From Salinigranum salinum (GTDB lineage: Archaea; Halobacteriota; Halobacteria; Halobacteriales; Haloferacaceae): 64,000 nucleotides of DNA. The stretch covers positions 62,001 to 126,000 of the forward strand of contig NZ_VTOJ01000001.1 in NCBI RefSeq assembly GCF_009176545.1, in the 5' to 3' direction. Below the pieces are notes generated by a model. The model searched no databases. It saw only the letters and a program-made list of their open reading frames with translations, and was not told the DNA's origin. The position numbers were made by a program, and so were the translations under genes. This document shows positions 1 through 9,102 of the stretch, one piece after another (within the stretch, counting starts at the first letter, position 1; every line of letters begins with the position of its first letter).

Positions 1-8
1 AGCGAGGG

Positions 9-440
9 TCAGCGAACGACCGTCACCGTCACGGCCGCCTCGCCCACGACCGCGGTCGCCACCGTCCCGAGGAGCCGTCGGGCGAGTTCGCTGCGATCGC
101 CACCGTGTCCGCCCATGACGACGTGGTCGACGTCGTGGGCGTCGACGTACGCGAGGATGACGTCGGCGGGGTCGCCCGTCTCGACGGCGGTCTCGATCCG
201 CCGGTCGGCCTCGGCGGCACGCCGTTCCGCGCGGTCGACGAGCGTGTTCGCGCGCTCGCGGGCGTCCGCTCGCCGCGCCTCGCCGGCGTCGAGGACGCCA
301 CCCTCGCTCATCGACGCGTCGAGCGGCTGGACCACGTTCAGCACCGTCGTCCGGCAGTCGAACGTCTCGAGCGCGTGCACCAGCGCCTCGTCCGCGAGGG
401 GTGAGCCGTCGAGCGGGACGAGCACGTGCGAGGGAGCCAT
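9..440 (-). CDS. Universal stress protein, UspA family
   Basis: A 143-residue single-domain UspA protein. These are small cytoplasmic alpha/beta nucleotide-binding proteins linked to stress responses; the target of this one is unknown. The N-terminus has the family strand VLVPLDGS. The C-terminal half has the ATP-loop pattern GGHGG followed about nine residues later by LLGTVA, so it probably belongs to the ATP-binding subclass. I chose the ATG at 440 because upstream codons in the same frame read through low-quality Arg/Pro-rich sequence. The length fits the family. The gene runs toward the window edge, and its neighbour on the same strand is a DedA protein about 60 bp upstream. Confidence 0.93.
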   Translation of the reverse strand: MAPSHVLVPLDGSPLADEALVHALETFDCRTTVLNVVQPLDASMSEGGVLDAGEARRADARERANTLVDRAERRAAEADRRIETAVETGDPADVILAYVDAHDVDHVVMGGHGGDRSELARRLLGTVATAVVGEAAVTVTVVR

Positions 441-499
441 GCCGGTGAATGGAGGCGCGAACACAAGGCAACACCGCTTTCGGTGGAGCCGAGAGCGAG

Positions 500-1027
500 T
501 CAGAACAGGAGCGACGACCCTGCGAGGTAGAGGCCGGCGAGCGCCGCCTCGAAGACGAGCGTGCCCGTGGCGGAGTAGAGGAGAAACCGGCGGTCGTCCA
601 TCTCGGCGAACCCCGCGGGGACGGTGAGCATCCCGCGCGTGAACAGCAGCGCGTTGCTCACCGGCACCGCGATCGGGCCCCAGCGGTCGAACCAGCGGTC
701 GAACCGGTCGAGCCGGTCGGGCGAGATCCGGAACCACCGCTTCTCTTCGAGGTAGGCGCGGCCGCCGCGCTTCGCGGCTAGGAAGAGCGCGTACTGGCCG
801 AGCGTCGCGCCGAGGACGGCGACGGCCAGGACGGGGACGAGCGCGTCCGTCCCGAGGAGGACGATCGAGCCGGGGACGATGAGTTCGCTCGGCATGAAGT
901 ACATCAGCATGGCCCCCTCGAGCACGAACACCCCGAAGAGGGCGACGAGCGCCCACTCGGAGTCGAGCAGCGAGCGCAGGAGGGAGGGCATCTCGTCGAC
1001 CTGTGCGACGACCGCGACGGAGTTCAT
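500..1027 (-). CDS. DedA/VTT-domain membrane protein
   Basis: A 175-residue integral membrane protein of the DedA (SNARE-associated, VTT) family. Hydrophobic spans lie near residues 22-45, 58-82, 108-128 and 150-172. Family signatures visible are FMPSELIVPGS near residue 45, and a later NALLFTRGMLTVPAG block matching the conserved F.RG...PAG motif. Relatives take part in membrane homeostasis and lipid flipping; the substrate here cannot be inferred. The start at 1027 is the first ATG and gives the usual short hydrophilic N-terminus. It is co-oriented with the UspA gene and divergent from hemB. Confidence 0.9.
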   Translation of the reverse strand: MNSVAVVAQVDEMPSLLRSLLDSEWALVALFGVFVLEGAMLMYFMPSELIVPGSIVLLGTDALVPVLAVAVLGATLGQYALFLAAKRGGRAYLEEKRWFRISPDRLDRFDRWFDRWGPIAVPVSNALLFTRGMLTVPAGFAEMDDRRFLLYSATGTLVFEAALAGLYLAGSSLLF

Positions 1028-1378
1028 CGTCGGTGGTCTGTGGGCCGAGTGGCAAATCCGTTGTGGTCCGGGACTCGGTTCTGCGAATCACGCTGGAGCC
1101 GATCGGGTGGCTCTGGGCGGTGGACGACGGCGGAGTCGAGGACGGCGTCGGCGGACGAGCGTTCACCGTGAGACGACAGCGGACGGGACGGCGGCGATCG
1201 ACGAGACGAACACGGTCGTGGCAGAACGGTCGCGGCACCGTCGCCCGGTTCGGATCGATTCGAGTGGGACGACGCGGTCGTGGGACGTCGACGTGGATCG
1301 AGGCACGTCGAAGGCGGGGGCGAACGGCGTCGCGCACGGAACGATGCGCCTTTGACGCGCTCTCTCCAATCCGAACGT
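1028..1378. other. Intergenic region between DedA gene and hemB
   Basis: About 350 bp between divergent genes. Reading frames cross it on both strands but give Arg-rich, low-complexity translations typical of GC-rich shadows. I see no RNA gene and no repeat. The promoters of both flanking genes must lie here, but no strong TATA box stands out. Confidence 0.5.
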
Positions 1379-2359
1379 ATGAATCCGACAGACCGCCCGC
1401 GCCGGCTCCGGACGGACGGGATCCGTCCGGTCGTCTCGGAGACGAGTCTGGACGCCACGGACCTCATGGCGCCGGTGTTCGTCGATGCGACCACGGACGA
1501 ACGGGTCGCCATCGAGTCGATGCCGGGCCACGAGCGCGTCCCCGTCGAGGAGGCCGTCGCCCGCGTCACGGAGGTCCAGGAGACGGGGGTCGAGGCTGTC
1601 ATGGTGTTCGGCATCCCCGCGTCGAAGGATCCGGAAGGGAGGCGTGCGTGGGCCGAGGACGGCGTCGTCCAGGAGGCCGTCCGTCGGATCACCCGCGAGA
1701 CCGACGTCTACGTCGCCACGGACGTCTGCATGTGCGAGTACACCGACCACGGCCACTGCGGAATCCTCGAGCGGGGCGCGCGCGAGGACGCCCACCTCAC
1801 CGTGGACAACGACGCCACGCTCGACCACCTGGCGCGGATCGCGCGCTCGCACGCCGCGGCCGGCGCCGACATGGTCGCCCCCAGCGGCATGATGGACGGG
1901 ATGGTCGGGGCCATCCGCGAGGAACTCGACGCGACCGGGCACGCGGAGTGCGCGATCATGTCGTACGCCGCGAAGTACGAGTCCGCCTTCTACGGCCCGT
2001 TCCGCGACGCCGCCGACGGCGCGCCCGCGTTCGGCGACCGCCGGCACTATCAGATGGATCCCGCGAACGCCCGCGAGGCCCTTCGGGAGGTGCGCCTCGA
2101 CGTCGAACAGGGAGCGGACGTGCTGATGGTCAAACCCGCCCTGCCGTACCTGGACATCGTCCGACGCGTGCGCGAGACGTTCGACCACCCCGTCGCCGCG
2201 TACAACGTCTCCGGCGAGTACGCGATGCTCCACGCCGCGAACGAGAAGGGGTGGCTCTCGCTGGAGGAGACCGCCCTCGAGTCGCTGCTGTCGATCAAGC
2301 GCGCCGGCGCGGACCTGATCCTGACGTACTTCGCCGAGGACGTCGCCGACCACCTGTAA
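1379..2359 (+). CDS. hemB: Delta-aminolevulinic acid dehydratase (porphobilinogen synthase)
   Basis: Condenses two 5-aminolevulinate molecules to porphobilinogen in the cytoplasm. The 326-residue protein has the full family core. The zinc-site block DVCMCEYTDHGHCG has Cys117, Cys119 and Cys127, marking the cysteine (zinc) type rather than the Mg-only type. The two active-site lysines sit in AAKYESAFYGPF (Lys199) and MVKPALPYLD (Lys252, the Schiff-base lysine). The ATG at 1379 starts MNPTDRPRRLR, which matches the usual N-terminal R-LR pattern. It supplies the product used by hemC about 11.5 kb away, and hemL nearby makes its substrate, so most of the pathway is clustered here. Confidence 0.98.
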   Translation: MNPTDRPRRLRTDGIRPVVSETSLDATDLMAPVFVDATTDERVAIESMPGHERVPVEEAVARVTEVQETGVEAVMVFGIPASKDPEGRRAWAEDGVVQEAVRRITRETDVYVATDVCMCEYTDHGHCGILERGAREDAHLTVDNDATLDHLARIARSHAAAGADMVAPSGMMDGMVGAIREELDATGHAECAIMSYAAKYESAFYGPFRDAADGAPAFGDRRHYQMDPANAREALREVRLDVEQGADVLMVKPALPYLDIVRRVRETFDHPVAAYNVSGEYAMLHAANEKGWLSLEETALESLLSIKRAGADLILTYFAEDVADHL

Positions 2360-2474
2360 CGACGGTTGCGGGGTCGACGGCGCCTGGCCGTGGTCCAACT
2401 GTCACCACGGTATCTTGAATGCCCCCGTATGGTCGGGGTAATACTCTTACACGGGAGTCGTGAGAATCATCACT

Positions 2475-4316
2475 ATGGATCGTGATAGATTACGATCACT
2501 GACGCGACAGACGCAGCGACGGGCGTTTCTCCGGCTGCTCGGCGCTGGGGGCCTCGCCGGGCTGGCCGGCTGTGGCTCGCAGCAGTCGGAGACGACGGAG
2601 ACGGCCGCACCGACGGCCGAGCCGACGGACACGGCGACGGCGACCGAATCGCCGACCGCCACGGAGACGCCAACCGAGGAGCCGACAGAGACACCCGAGC
2701 CGGTCGGCGACCTCGCGTACCTCGCGCCCCGGGAGGCCGACGACTTCGACGCCGTCGTGGAGGAGCGGAAACTGGCGGCCCTCAGACAGATGCTCGCCGT
2801 CGACGACGTCGCCTCGCGGATCGAGAGCGCCGTCTCCTCGACCGCGTACCACCGCATCCTCCAGGGGTACGACTTCGTCGAGATCCTCGCGCCGCAGGAG
2901 ATGACCGTCGAGGGGAGCCTCGACCCCGACGCGGAGAACCCCGGGAGCCACACCATCGAGTTCTCGGAGATCACGAGCGTCCGGGCGCTCGTCGACCGCG
3001 ACGCGGACCAGCTGGTGAAACTCCACACGTCCACGCGCGAACCGCACGTCATCGAACGGTCGTACGAAGGGCTGAACATGAACACCGTGAAGGCGGCGAT
3101 GGCGAACGAGCGGATCCAGTCGGCGCTCGAGGGCAAGGACTGGTACCTCCTGGCGGCGGACTACTCGATCATCACGGCGTACGACGAGGAGCACCCGATC
3201 GGCGTCGTCACGCCGGTCATCTTCAACTGGAACGACAGGGGCGACCAGTTGCGGGGGATCTCGGCGGCGGTGACCACGACGACGCTCAACGACGTCGCCT
3301 CCGAGAACGAGGTGCTCGACGTCTACACGCCGACGCAGGAGTCGCCGGACCCGCTGACGGGGCTGATCTCGGAGGCGTCGGGGAACGACCCGGGCACCTA
3401 CCGGACCGGGAGCATCGACGTGCCCGGCGAGATGGACGACACCGACTGGCAGCTCCGTCGCCCCCCGCAGACCATCGAACAGGACGACTGGACGGTCACG
3501 TGGGAGAACACGCTCCACGACGCCTACAGGATCCAGGCGAACTACAAGGGGAAGCCGGTGCTCGGCGACGAGTCGAAGGTGCCGTGGATGCTGAGCGACT
3601 ACGAGCCGTTCGGCATGTCCAGCCCGGGCACTCCCTCGGGCCGGCGCAACTGGCACTTCTGGGACACGCTCGGCTTCACCGGGCCCGGCGTCATCGAGAA
3701 ACACGACCTCTCCGACGGCTTCCGGATCCGCGGCTCGTATCACACGGGATCGCTCGACCACTGGGAGTGGCGTTTCGGGCAGAACTGGGGACCCTACCGA
3801 TACCTCATCGACTGGAACTTCCACGACGACGGAACGATCGACGTCACCTCCCGGCACCCCACGACCGGCTTCAGAACGACGAACGGCTACCCGAAGTACA
3901 CCTTCCACTTCACCGCCGAGCCCGCGTTCGACGCCGCGACCGTCCACACCCACGACGGGAGTTCGTGGTCGAAGGTGGCGAGCGAGGGGAAGATGCGGTC
4001 GGGGGACGTCGAACGCGTACGGATACAGAACGCCGACGGGCCCGAACGGCTGGTGGTCGAGCGCCCGGGCGACGTCTGCTACGCGCTCCAGTACGACACG
4101 GAGACGATCGAGTACGAGCAGACGCTCGACGGCGTCGTCAGGGAGATGATCCAGCACAAGCAGTACCTCGACGGCGACAACTACCTGCAGGGCAAGTCGA
4201 TCGACGGCGAGCGCGTCTTCCTGCGGATGTACGCCTCACGGGACACCGGAGAAGGGACGCACGCGACGACCGACCCGTTCGCCTTCCGCTTCACCATGCG
4301 GGCGGAGAACTACTGA
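2475..4316 (+). CDS. Large Tat-exported lipoprotein, possibly copper-amine-oxidase-like fold
   Basis: A 613-residue protein with a twin-arginine lipoprotein signal: Arg15-Arg16, then a hydrophobic stretch ending in the lipobox LAGC (Cys33). A Thr/Glu/Pro linker of about 40 residues follows, then a large folded domain. It should sit on the outer face of the membrane. The second half has aromatic-rich beta blocks such as YLIDWNFHDDGTIDV, which resemble to my eye the C-terminal sandwich of copper amine oxidases. The catalytic N-Y-D/E tyrosine motif is not evident, so enzymatic activity is doubtful. A GTG 15 bp upstream is in frame, but ATG 2475 lies about 30 bp after a TATA-like AATACTCTTA, fitting a leaderless transcript. 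Function otherwise unknown. Confidence 0.8.
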   Translation: MDRDRLRSLTRQTQRRAFLRLLGAGGLAGLAGCGSQQSETTETAAPTAEPTDTATATESPTATETPTEEPTETPEPVGDLAYLAPREADDFDAVVEERKLAALRQMLAVDDVASRIESAVSSTAYHRILQGYDFVEILAPQEMTVEGSLDPDAENPGSHTIEFSEITSVRALVDRDADQLVKLHTSTREPHVIERSYEGLNMNTVKAAMANERIQSALEGKDWYLLAADYSIITAYDEEHPIGVVTPVIFNWNDRGDQLRGISAAVTTTTLNDVASENEVLDVYTPTQESPDPLTGLISEASGNDPGTYRTGSIDVPGEMDDTDWQLRRPPQTIEQDDWTVTWENTLHDAYRIQANYKGKPVLGDESKVPWMLSDYEPFGMSSPGTPSGRRNWHFWDTLGFTGPGVIEKHDLSDGFRIRGSYHTGSLDHWEWRFGQNWGPYRYLIDWNFHDDGTIDVTSRHPTTGFRTTNGYPKYTFHFTAEPAFDAATVHTHDGSSWSKVASEGKMRSGDVERVRIQNADGPERLVVERPGDVCYALQYDTETIEYEQTLDGVVREMIQHKQYLDGDNYLQGKSIDGERVFLRMYASRDTGEGTHATTDPFAFRFTMRAENY

Positions 4317-4417
4317 GCCGTGTCGGCCGCCCGCGACGCCCGGTCCCGTTCGGCGACGCGGGAACGGCCGCTCCCGAGACGACCCGCGGAACGATCAGCG
4401 AGACAGAACGACGACAC

Positions 4418-4459
4418 GTGACAGGACTACGATACGTGACAGGACTACGATACGTGACA
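4418..4459 (+). repeat. 18-bp direct repeats carrying successive in-frame GTG start codons
   Basis: The unit GTGACAGGACTACGATAC occurs twice in tandem from 4418 and a third, partial copy (GTGACAG) begins at 4454. Each copy carries a GTG in frame with the halocyanin gene, so the repeat multiplies potential start codons and adds six residues per copy. Confidence 0.85.
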
Positions 4460-5158
4460 GACGCAGACGATCCGACACCGACGACGAGACGAACCGCACT
4501 CAAGCGCCTGGCGGCCGTGGCCACCGTCGCGAGTCTCGCCGGCTGTGCCGGCGGGTCGGGAGGGACCGAGACGGCCGGGAGCGATGGGTCGGAGGCGGCC
4601 GGTGGCGGTGGGGCCGACACTGCCAGCGGCGGTACGGCCGAGACGACGACACCCACCCCGACGCCGACCCCGGAGACGACCGACAGCCCGACGCCGACGA
4701 ACACCGACGCCGGGGGAGGAACTCCCGGACCGGCGACCGAACGGGGCGACTACACCGTCGGGATGTACACCGAGCTCTACTTCGACCCCGTCGGACTCCA
4801 CGTCGAACCCGGCGAGACCGTCTCCTTCGAGCTGGTGAGCGGTGCGCACTCGGCGACGGCGTACGATCCGTCGAACGCCAACGCACTGAGCCGGCGGATC
4901 CCCGAGGGGGCGCCCGCGTGGAACACCGGGACGTTCGGTGACGTCGGTCAGTTCCGGAACGTCACGTTCGAGACCCCCGGCACGCACGACTACTACTGCA
5001 TCCCCCACAAGATGGTGGGGATGATCGGTCGGATCGTGGTCGGCAGCCCCGACGGCCCGGCCGAGGACTCCGAGAACCCCGACCTCCCGCTGCCCGACTC
5101 GGCGCGGATCGTCGAGGAGGGCGAGATCGCGTGGGCGGACTGGGAGTCGAACGTGTAA
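4454..5158 (+). CDS. Halocyanin-type blue copper protein (Tat lipoprotein)
   Basis: A small type-1 copper electron carrier anchored outside the membrane. The signal has the twin arginines in TRRTALKRL and a lipobox ending at Cys31 (counted from GTG 4454). A Gly/Ser/Thr-Pro linker of about 70 residues follows, then one cupredoxin domain. Copper ligands are visible: His in SGAHSATAYD, then Cys, His and Met in YYCIPHKMVGM. There is one copper domain, as in ordinary halocyanins. The start is uncertain because GTG codons at 4418, 4436 and 4454 are all in frame within an 18-bp repeat; I give the one closest to the signal peptide. It follows another Tat lipoprotein with a gap of about 100-140 bp. 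Confidence 0.92.
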   Translation: MTDADDPTPTTRRTALKRLAAVATVASLAGCAGGSGGTETAGSDGSEAAGGGGADTASGGTAETTTPTPTPTPETTDSPTPTNTDAGGGTPGPATERGDYTVGMYTELYFDPVGLHVEPGETVSFELVSGAHSATAYDPSNANALSRRIPEGAPAWNTGTFGDVGQFRNVTFETPGTHDYYCIPHKMVGMIGRIVVGSPDGPAEDSENPDLPLPDSARIVEEGEIAWADWESNV

Positions 5159-5453
5159 GCCCGTCCGGAGTCGGATGCGCGCGAGCGACGGCCGTCGTCG
5201 TCGTCGAACGAGGGTGGACGCGCGTCAAGATACTCGCGCAACATTTGCGCGGAGACGCCACAGAGAACGACCTTATACACATTGTATTGTACCCCAAATC
5301 TGACGATCGTCTACCGAACAGTAGCAATACGCGCATTTGTTAACCCAGTAATTTATATATTACCTGTTCTTTCCGTCGAACCGTGATGTGGTACACTGAC
5401 CAAAGCCAAATCGGCGTAGAAGTAGACAAACGTGTGAGACGGAGGGCAGGTTC
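5159..5453. other. Promoter region of the first amt-glnK operon
   Basis: Nearly 300 bp without a gene. It holds a perfect inverted repeat and TATA module (5235-5280), and a second strongly AT-rich stretch with TTTATATATTA at about 5350-5361. The transcript start could therefore be about 170 bp or about 70 bp upstream of the ATG. Confidence 0.6.
5235..5280 (+). promoter_or_regulatory. Putative operator palindrome plus TATA box for amt1-glnK1
   Basis: CGCGCAA, a 3-base loop CAT, then TTGCGCG form a perfect inverted repeat at 5235-5251. The sequence GACCTTATACAC follows at 5269-5280. The second amt operon has GCAACA and GACCTTATACAC at exactly the same 31-bp spacing (7525 and 7556), which argues for a shared regulator and basal promoter. 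The regulator is not identified; nitrogen control is inferred from the genes downstream. Confidence 0.6.
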
Positions 5454-6836
5454 ATGACGGTCGACCTGCTCTTGCAACTCGACGCGGGGACCATCGCCAA
5501 CGGCGTCAACAACGTCTGGATCCTCGTCGTCTGTTTCCTGATCTTCTTCATGCAGCCGGGCTTCGCGCTGCTCGAATCGGGGCAGGTGCGGGCGAAGAAC
5601 GTCGGCAACGTCCTGATGAAGAACATGACCGACTGGACGCTCGGCGTCCTCGTGTTCTTCATCATCGGGGCCGGCATCAGCTCCATCGTCGGCGGGCTGA
5701 CCAGTCCCGGCGGGTTCAGTATCGGGAGCGCGTTCGCGTACATCAACGATCCGACGGCGTACATCGGCTGGTTCTTCGGCGCGGTGTTCGCCATGACCGC
5801 CGCCACCATCGTCTCCGGTGCCGTGGCGGGCCGGATGAACTTCTCGGCGTACGTCTTCATCGCGGCGGCGATGACCGCAGTCATCTACCCGGTCGTGACG
5901 GGGATGACGTGGGCCGGTGGCCTCCTCTCGGGGGGTGGGTACATCGGTCAGGCGCTCGGCACGGGTTACCTCGACTTCGCCGGCGCGACCGTCGTCCACA
6001 TGGTCGGCGGCCTCGCGGGGCTCGTGGGCGCGAAGATGGTCGGTCCGCGGAAGGGCCGCTTCGACGCGAACGGAAACTCCCAGCCCATTCCGGGACACTC
6101 GATGCTCCTGGCCGTGCTGGGGACGCTCTTCCTGGCGTTCGGCTGGTACGGCTTCAACGTCGGGACGCAGGCGACGGTGCTCTCCGCCAGCGACGGCGGC
6201 CTCACGTTCATGGGTGGCGCGCTCGGCCAGGTCGTCCTGAACACGACGCTCGGCATGGCCGCTGGCGGCGTGGCCGCCATGATCGTCTCGGCCAGCTGGC
6301 AGGGCAAGCCCGACCCCCTGTGGACGGCCAACGGCCTCCTGGCGGGACTCGTCGCCGTCACCGGCGCAGTCCCTCACGTGACGTGGTGGGGCGGCGTCAT
6401 CCTCGGCGGGATCGCCGGTGCGCTTGTGCTGCCGACGTTCCGCTGGGTCGTCGACTCGCTGAAGATCGACGACGTCTGTGGCGTCTTCGTCGTCCACGGC
6501 AGCGCGGGTGCCATCGGCACCATCCTCATTCCGGTGTTCGGCGTCACCGCGACGGGCGGCTACACGTTCCTCGGTGTCAACCAGCTGATCATGCAGGTGG
6601 TCGGTGTCGTCGTCATCGGTGTCTGGACGGTGCTCGCGACGATGGTCGCGTTCTCGATCGCCGAGGCGCTGTTCGGGCTCCGCGTCTCCGACGAGGAGGA
6701 GGAGATCGGGCTCGACGAGAGCGAACACGGCGTCTCCGTCTACCCCGAGTTCACCGTCGGCAGCACTGGCGGCCGCGAGGGGCCGGCCATGAGCGCCGAC
6801 GGCGGGACCCGCACTGACGGGGGTGTCGACGAATGA
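5454..6836 (+). CDS. amtB: Ammonium transporter Amt (first copy)
   Basis: Integral membrane ammonium channel of the Amt/MEP/Rh family, 460 residues with about 11 membrane spans and the N-terminus outside. The twin pore histidines are His182 (in [10 protein letters not shown]) and His348 (in [10 protein letters not shown]). The signature block [14 protein letters not shown] is intact. The cytoplasmic C-terminal tail is long and acidic. The stop overlaps the start of glnK1 by four bases (ATGA), so the two are translationally coupled. GlnK-type PII proteins plug Amt channels when nitrogen is sufficient, and this pair fits that role. A second, diverged Amt lies 0.9 kb downstream. Confidence 0.97.
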   Translation: MTVDLLLQLDAGTIANGVNNVWILVVCFLIFFMQPGFALLESGQVRAKNVGNVLMKNMTDWTLGVLVFFIIGAGISSIVGGLTSPGGFSIGSAFAYINDPTAYIGWFFGAVFAMTAATIVSGAVAGRMNFSAYVFIAAAMTAVIYPVVTGMTWAGGLLSGGGYIGQALGTGYLDFAGATVVHMVGGLAGLVGAKMVGPRKGRFDANGNSQPIPGHSMLLAVLGTLFLAFGWYGFNVGTQATVLSASDGGLTFMGGALGQVVLNTTLGMAAGGVAAMIVSASWQGKPDPLWTANGLLAGLVAVTGAVPHVTWWGGVILGGIAGALVLPTFRWVVDSLKIDDVCGVFVVHGSAGAIGTILIPVFGVTATGGYTFLGVNQLIMQVVGVVVIGVWTVLATMVAFSIAEALFGLRVSDEEEEIGLDESEHGVSVYPEFTVGSTGGREGPAMSADGGTRTDGGVDE

Positions 6837-7192
6837 GCGAGAACGACAGTGGCATCGAGATGGTCGTGGCGATGATCCGTCCCGAGAAGCTCGGCGCGGT
6901 CAAACAGGCGCTCGCCGAAACGGGCGCACCGTCGCTGACGGTGACGAACGTCTCCGGTCGCGGCTCACAGCCCGCGAAGAAGGGCCAGTGGCGCGGCGAG
7001 GAGTACACGGTCGACCTCCACCAGAAGGTCAAGGTCGAGTGCGTCGTCGCCGACATCCCCGCCGACGACGTCGTCGACGCCATCGCCGACGCCGCCAACA
7101 CCGGCGAGAAGGGCGACGGCAAGATCTTCGTCCTCCCCGTCACCGACGCCATCCAGATCCGCACGGGAACCGGCGGCGTCGACGCGGTCTGA
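6833..7192 (+). CDS. glnK: PII-family nitrogen regulatory protein GlnK (first copy)
   Basis: A 119-residue trimeric PII signal protein expected to sense ATP/ADP and 2-oxoglutarate and gate the adjacent Amt channel. The PII start pattern [12 protein letters not shown] and T-loop GRGSQ...[10 protein letters not shown] are present; Tyr58 corresponds to the T-loop tyrosine modified in some bacteria. The ATP-site pattern [13 protein letters not shown] is intact. It overlaps amt by ATGA. The last half of the gene (6995-7164) is base-for-base identical to the same part of the second glnK, while the first half differs, which points to gene conversion. Confidence 0.97.
   Translation: MSENDSGIEMVVAMIRPEKLGAVKQALAETGAPSLTVTNVSGRGSQPAKKGQWRGEEYTVDLHQKVKVECVVADIPADDVVDAIADAANTGEKGDGKIFVLPVTDAIQIRTGTGGVDAV
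6995..7164 (+). repeat. 170-bp perfect duplicate shared with second glnK (copy A)
   Basis: Identical without mismatch or gap to 9249-9418 (offset 2254). It lies inside the glnK coding frame and covers about 56 codons with no synonymous change. Immediately outside, both codons and amino acids differ. Confidence 0.9.
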
Positions 7193-7761
7193 AGCCGCGA
7201 GACCGACGGGACTCCTTTTCGGAGCGGTCGTGCGTCGTTCGGAGAACCACGTGTCGTCGCCCGGAACCGGGCGAGCCCGGGCCGACCGCTGTTATCCGGT
7301 GGATCGAGAGCGAGCTGTCGCTGTCTGCGGATCGACTGTTCGGCCGGTGGGATCGGTCCACGTCGTCACCGCCGGGACACACGGAGTGGAACGAAGCGGC
7401 CGCGACGAACCCGGGCGTCGGACCCACGCGGCGAGGGGCGCGACGAGCGGGCGATCCGTGTCGACAGCCCCGACACGCGCCGCGAGCCGGGATCGACGAC
7501 CGTGTACGAACGTCCAGTTCTGTGGCAACACCTGCCGTGAGAGTGCGAGGAATATGACCTTATACACCATATATTTGATTCCAGATTAGACGGATGACCA
7601 TTAAGGGAGAGATATATCCACGTTTGTAAAGACTAACCCTTATATGCCCCGATGTGAATAGCTACCGACGTGATCCGCGGGAGAAAACCGCGGAAATCAG
7701 TGTAAATCATGAACGACTGTCCAAGCACCACCGTTGCACCACTCGCGGAGGTATCGTCCGA
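7193..7761. other. Intergenic region upstream of second amt-glnK operon
   Basis: About 570 bp. The first 300 bp are GC-rich with no supportable gene. The last 240 bp are AT-rich and regulatory: the shared operator/TATA module (7524-7567), then GAGATATATCC near 7613 and CCCTTATATGCCCC near 7640. The in-frame extension of Amt2 back to 7654 lacks a membrane segment or homology, so I treat it as leader. Confidence 0.55.
7524..7567 (+). promoter_or_regulatory. Putative operator plus TATA box for amt2-glnK2
   Basis: GGCAACACCTGCC is an imperfect inverted repeat (GGCA/TGCC arms), and GACCTTATACAC begins 31 bp after its GCAACA core, as upstream of the first amt operon. The matching spacing and identical 12-bp TATA block argue for common control of both operons. 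The start codon lies about 195 bp downstream, so a long leader or a second, nearer promoter is likely. Confidence 0.55.
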
Positions 7762-9102
7762 ATGAACGAACTCCTCATGCAGTCCGACCTGTCGGCCGTC
7801 GTCGAGGCGGTGAACCTCGTGTGGGTTCTCACCGTCACGTTCCTCATCTTCTTCATGCACGCCGGCTTCGCCATGCTCGAAGCCGGACAGGTGCGCTCGA
7901 AGAACGTCGCCAACCAGCTGACGAAGAACCTGCTCACCTGGTCCGTCGGCGTGATCGTGTTCTTCCTCGTCGGGGCCGGGGTCTCGACCCTCGTCGGCGG
8001 ACTCACCGGCGGCGGATCGTACTCCGTCATGGGATCGTTCACGGACGTCTGGTACCCCGGTGAAACCACGGCGTGGGTCGGCTGGCTCTTCGGTGCCGTC
8101 TTCGCCATGACCGCCGCGACCATCGTCTCGGGGGCGGTGGCGGGCCGCGCGAAGCTCCGCGCGTACGTCACCTACACCATCCTGCTCGCGGCTGTCATCT
8201 ATCCGGTCGTCACCGGTCTCACGTGGGCCGGCGGCTTCCTGGTCGACTTCCACGACTTCGCCGGCGGCATGATCGTCCACGGGATGGGCGGCATCGCCGG
8301 CCTCACCGCGGCGTGGGTCATCGGCCCGCGGATGGACCGCTTCAACGAAGACGGCTCCGTCAACGTTATTCCCGGTCACTCGCTGACGTTCGCCGTCCTC
8401 GGCACGCTCGTGCTCGCGTTCGGCTGGTACGGCTTCAACGTCGGCACGGCCGCCGCGCCGCTCGCGATGGCCGACGACGGCAGCGTCACCCTCGGCTCGT
8501 TCTCGTACGTGGGCCGCGTCGCGCTCACGACGACGCTGGCGATGGGTGCCGGTGCCATCGGCGCCGCGGCACTCTCGACGATGAAGACCGGCAAGGTCGA
8601 CACGCTCTACGTCGCCAACGGTCTCCTCGCAGGGCTCGTCGGCATCACCTCGGTGACCGACGCGGTCATCTGGCCCGGCGCGCTCGTCATCGGCCTGCTC
8701 GCCGGTGCGCAGCTCCCCATCGTCTTCGAGTTCGTCGAGAAGCGCCTCAACATCGACGACGTCTGTGCGGTCTTCCCCGTCCACGGCTCCGCTGGTGTGC
8801 TCGGTGCGCTGCTGTTCCCGTTCTTCAGCACGAGCGGCTTCTCCGTGGGGACGCTGGTGAACCAGGTCACGGGCGTCGTCGTCATCGCCCTCTGGACGTT
8901 CGCCGCGACCGCCGTGGTCTTCACGGTCCTCAAGTCGATCGGACAGGCGCGTGTCACCCCCGAACACGAACAGGCCGGGCTGGACTCCTCCGAGCACGGC
9001 GTCGACACCTACCCCGAGTTCGGCAAGCCAGACGTCGCTGCTGACGGCGGTAGCTTTGAGTTCGACTCCAGCGTCCGTCCCGACGGAGGCTCAGAAGAAT
9101 GA
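7762..9102 (+). CDS. amtB: Ammonium transporter Amt (second copy)
   Basis: A 446-residue paralogue of the Amt at 5454. The pore histidines are His173 ([10 protein letters not shown]) and His341 ([10 protein letters not shown]), and the family motif around DFAGG is present. The ATG at 7762 starts [10 protein letters not shown], aligning with the N-terminus of the first copy; a longer frame reaches 7654 but adds non-homologous sequence. The two Amts are clearly diverged in sequence, unlike their glnK partners. The end overlaps glnK2 by ATGA. Two adjacent amt-glnK pairs are known from Haloferax species. Confidence 0.96.
   Translation: MNELLMQSDLSAVVEAVNLVWVLTVTFLIFFMHAGFAMLEAGQVRSKNVANQLTKNLLTWSVGVIVFFLVGAGVSTLVGGLTGGGSYSVMGSFTDVWYPGETTAWVGWLFGAVFAMTAATIVSGAVAGRAKLRAYVTYTILLAAVIYPVVTGLTWAGGFLVDFHDFAGGMIVHGMGGIAGLTAAWVIGPRMDRFNEDGSVNVIPGHSLTFAVLGTLVLAFGWYGFNVGTAAAPLAMADDGSVTLGSFSYVGRVALTTTLAMGAGAIGAAALSTMKTGKVDTLYVANGLLAGLVGITSVTDAVIWPGALVIGLLAGAQLPIVFEFVEKRLNIDDVCAVFPVHGSAGVLGALLFPFFSTSGFSVGTLVNQVTGVVVIALWTFAATAVVFTVLKSIGQARVTPEHEQAGLDSSEHGVDTYPEFGKPDVAADGGSFEFDSSVRPDGGSEE

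Noticed and set aside
2460-2474. GTG start for the large lipoprotein
   Set aside because: ATG 2475 gives a standard Tat signal and sits at leaderless distance from the TATA-like sequence; the GTG adds only five residues.
7230-7589. 119-codon plus-strand frame between glnK1 and amt2
   Set aside because: Arg/Ser-rich translation, and it runs through the conserved operator-TATA module.
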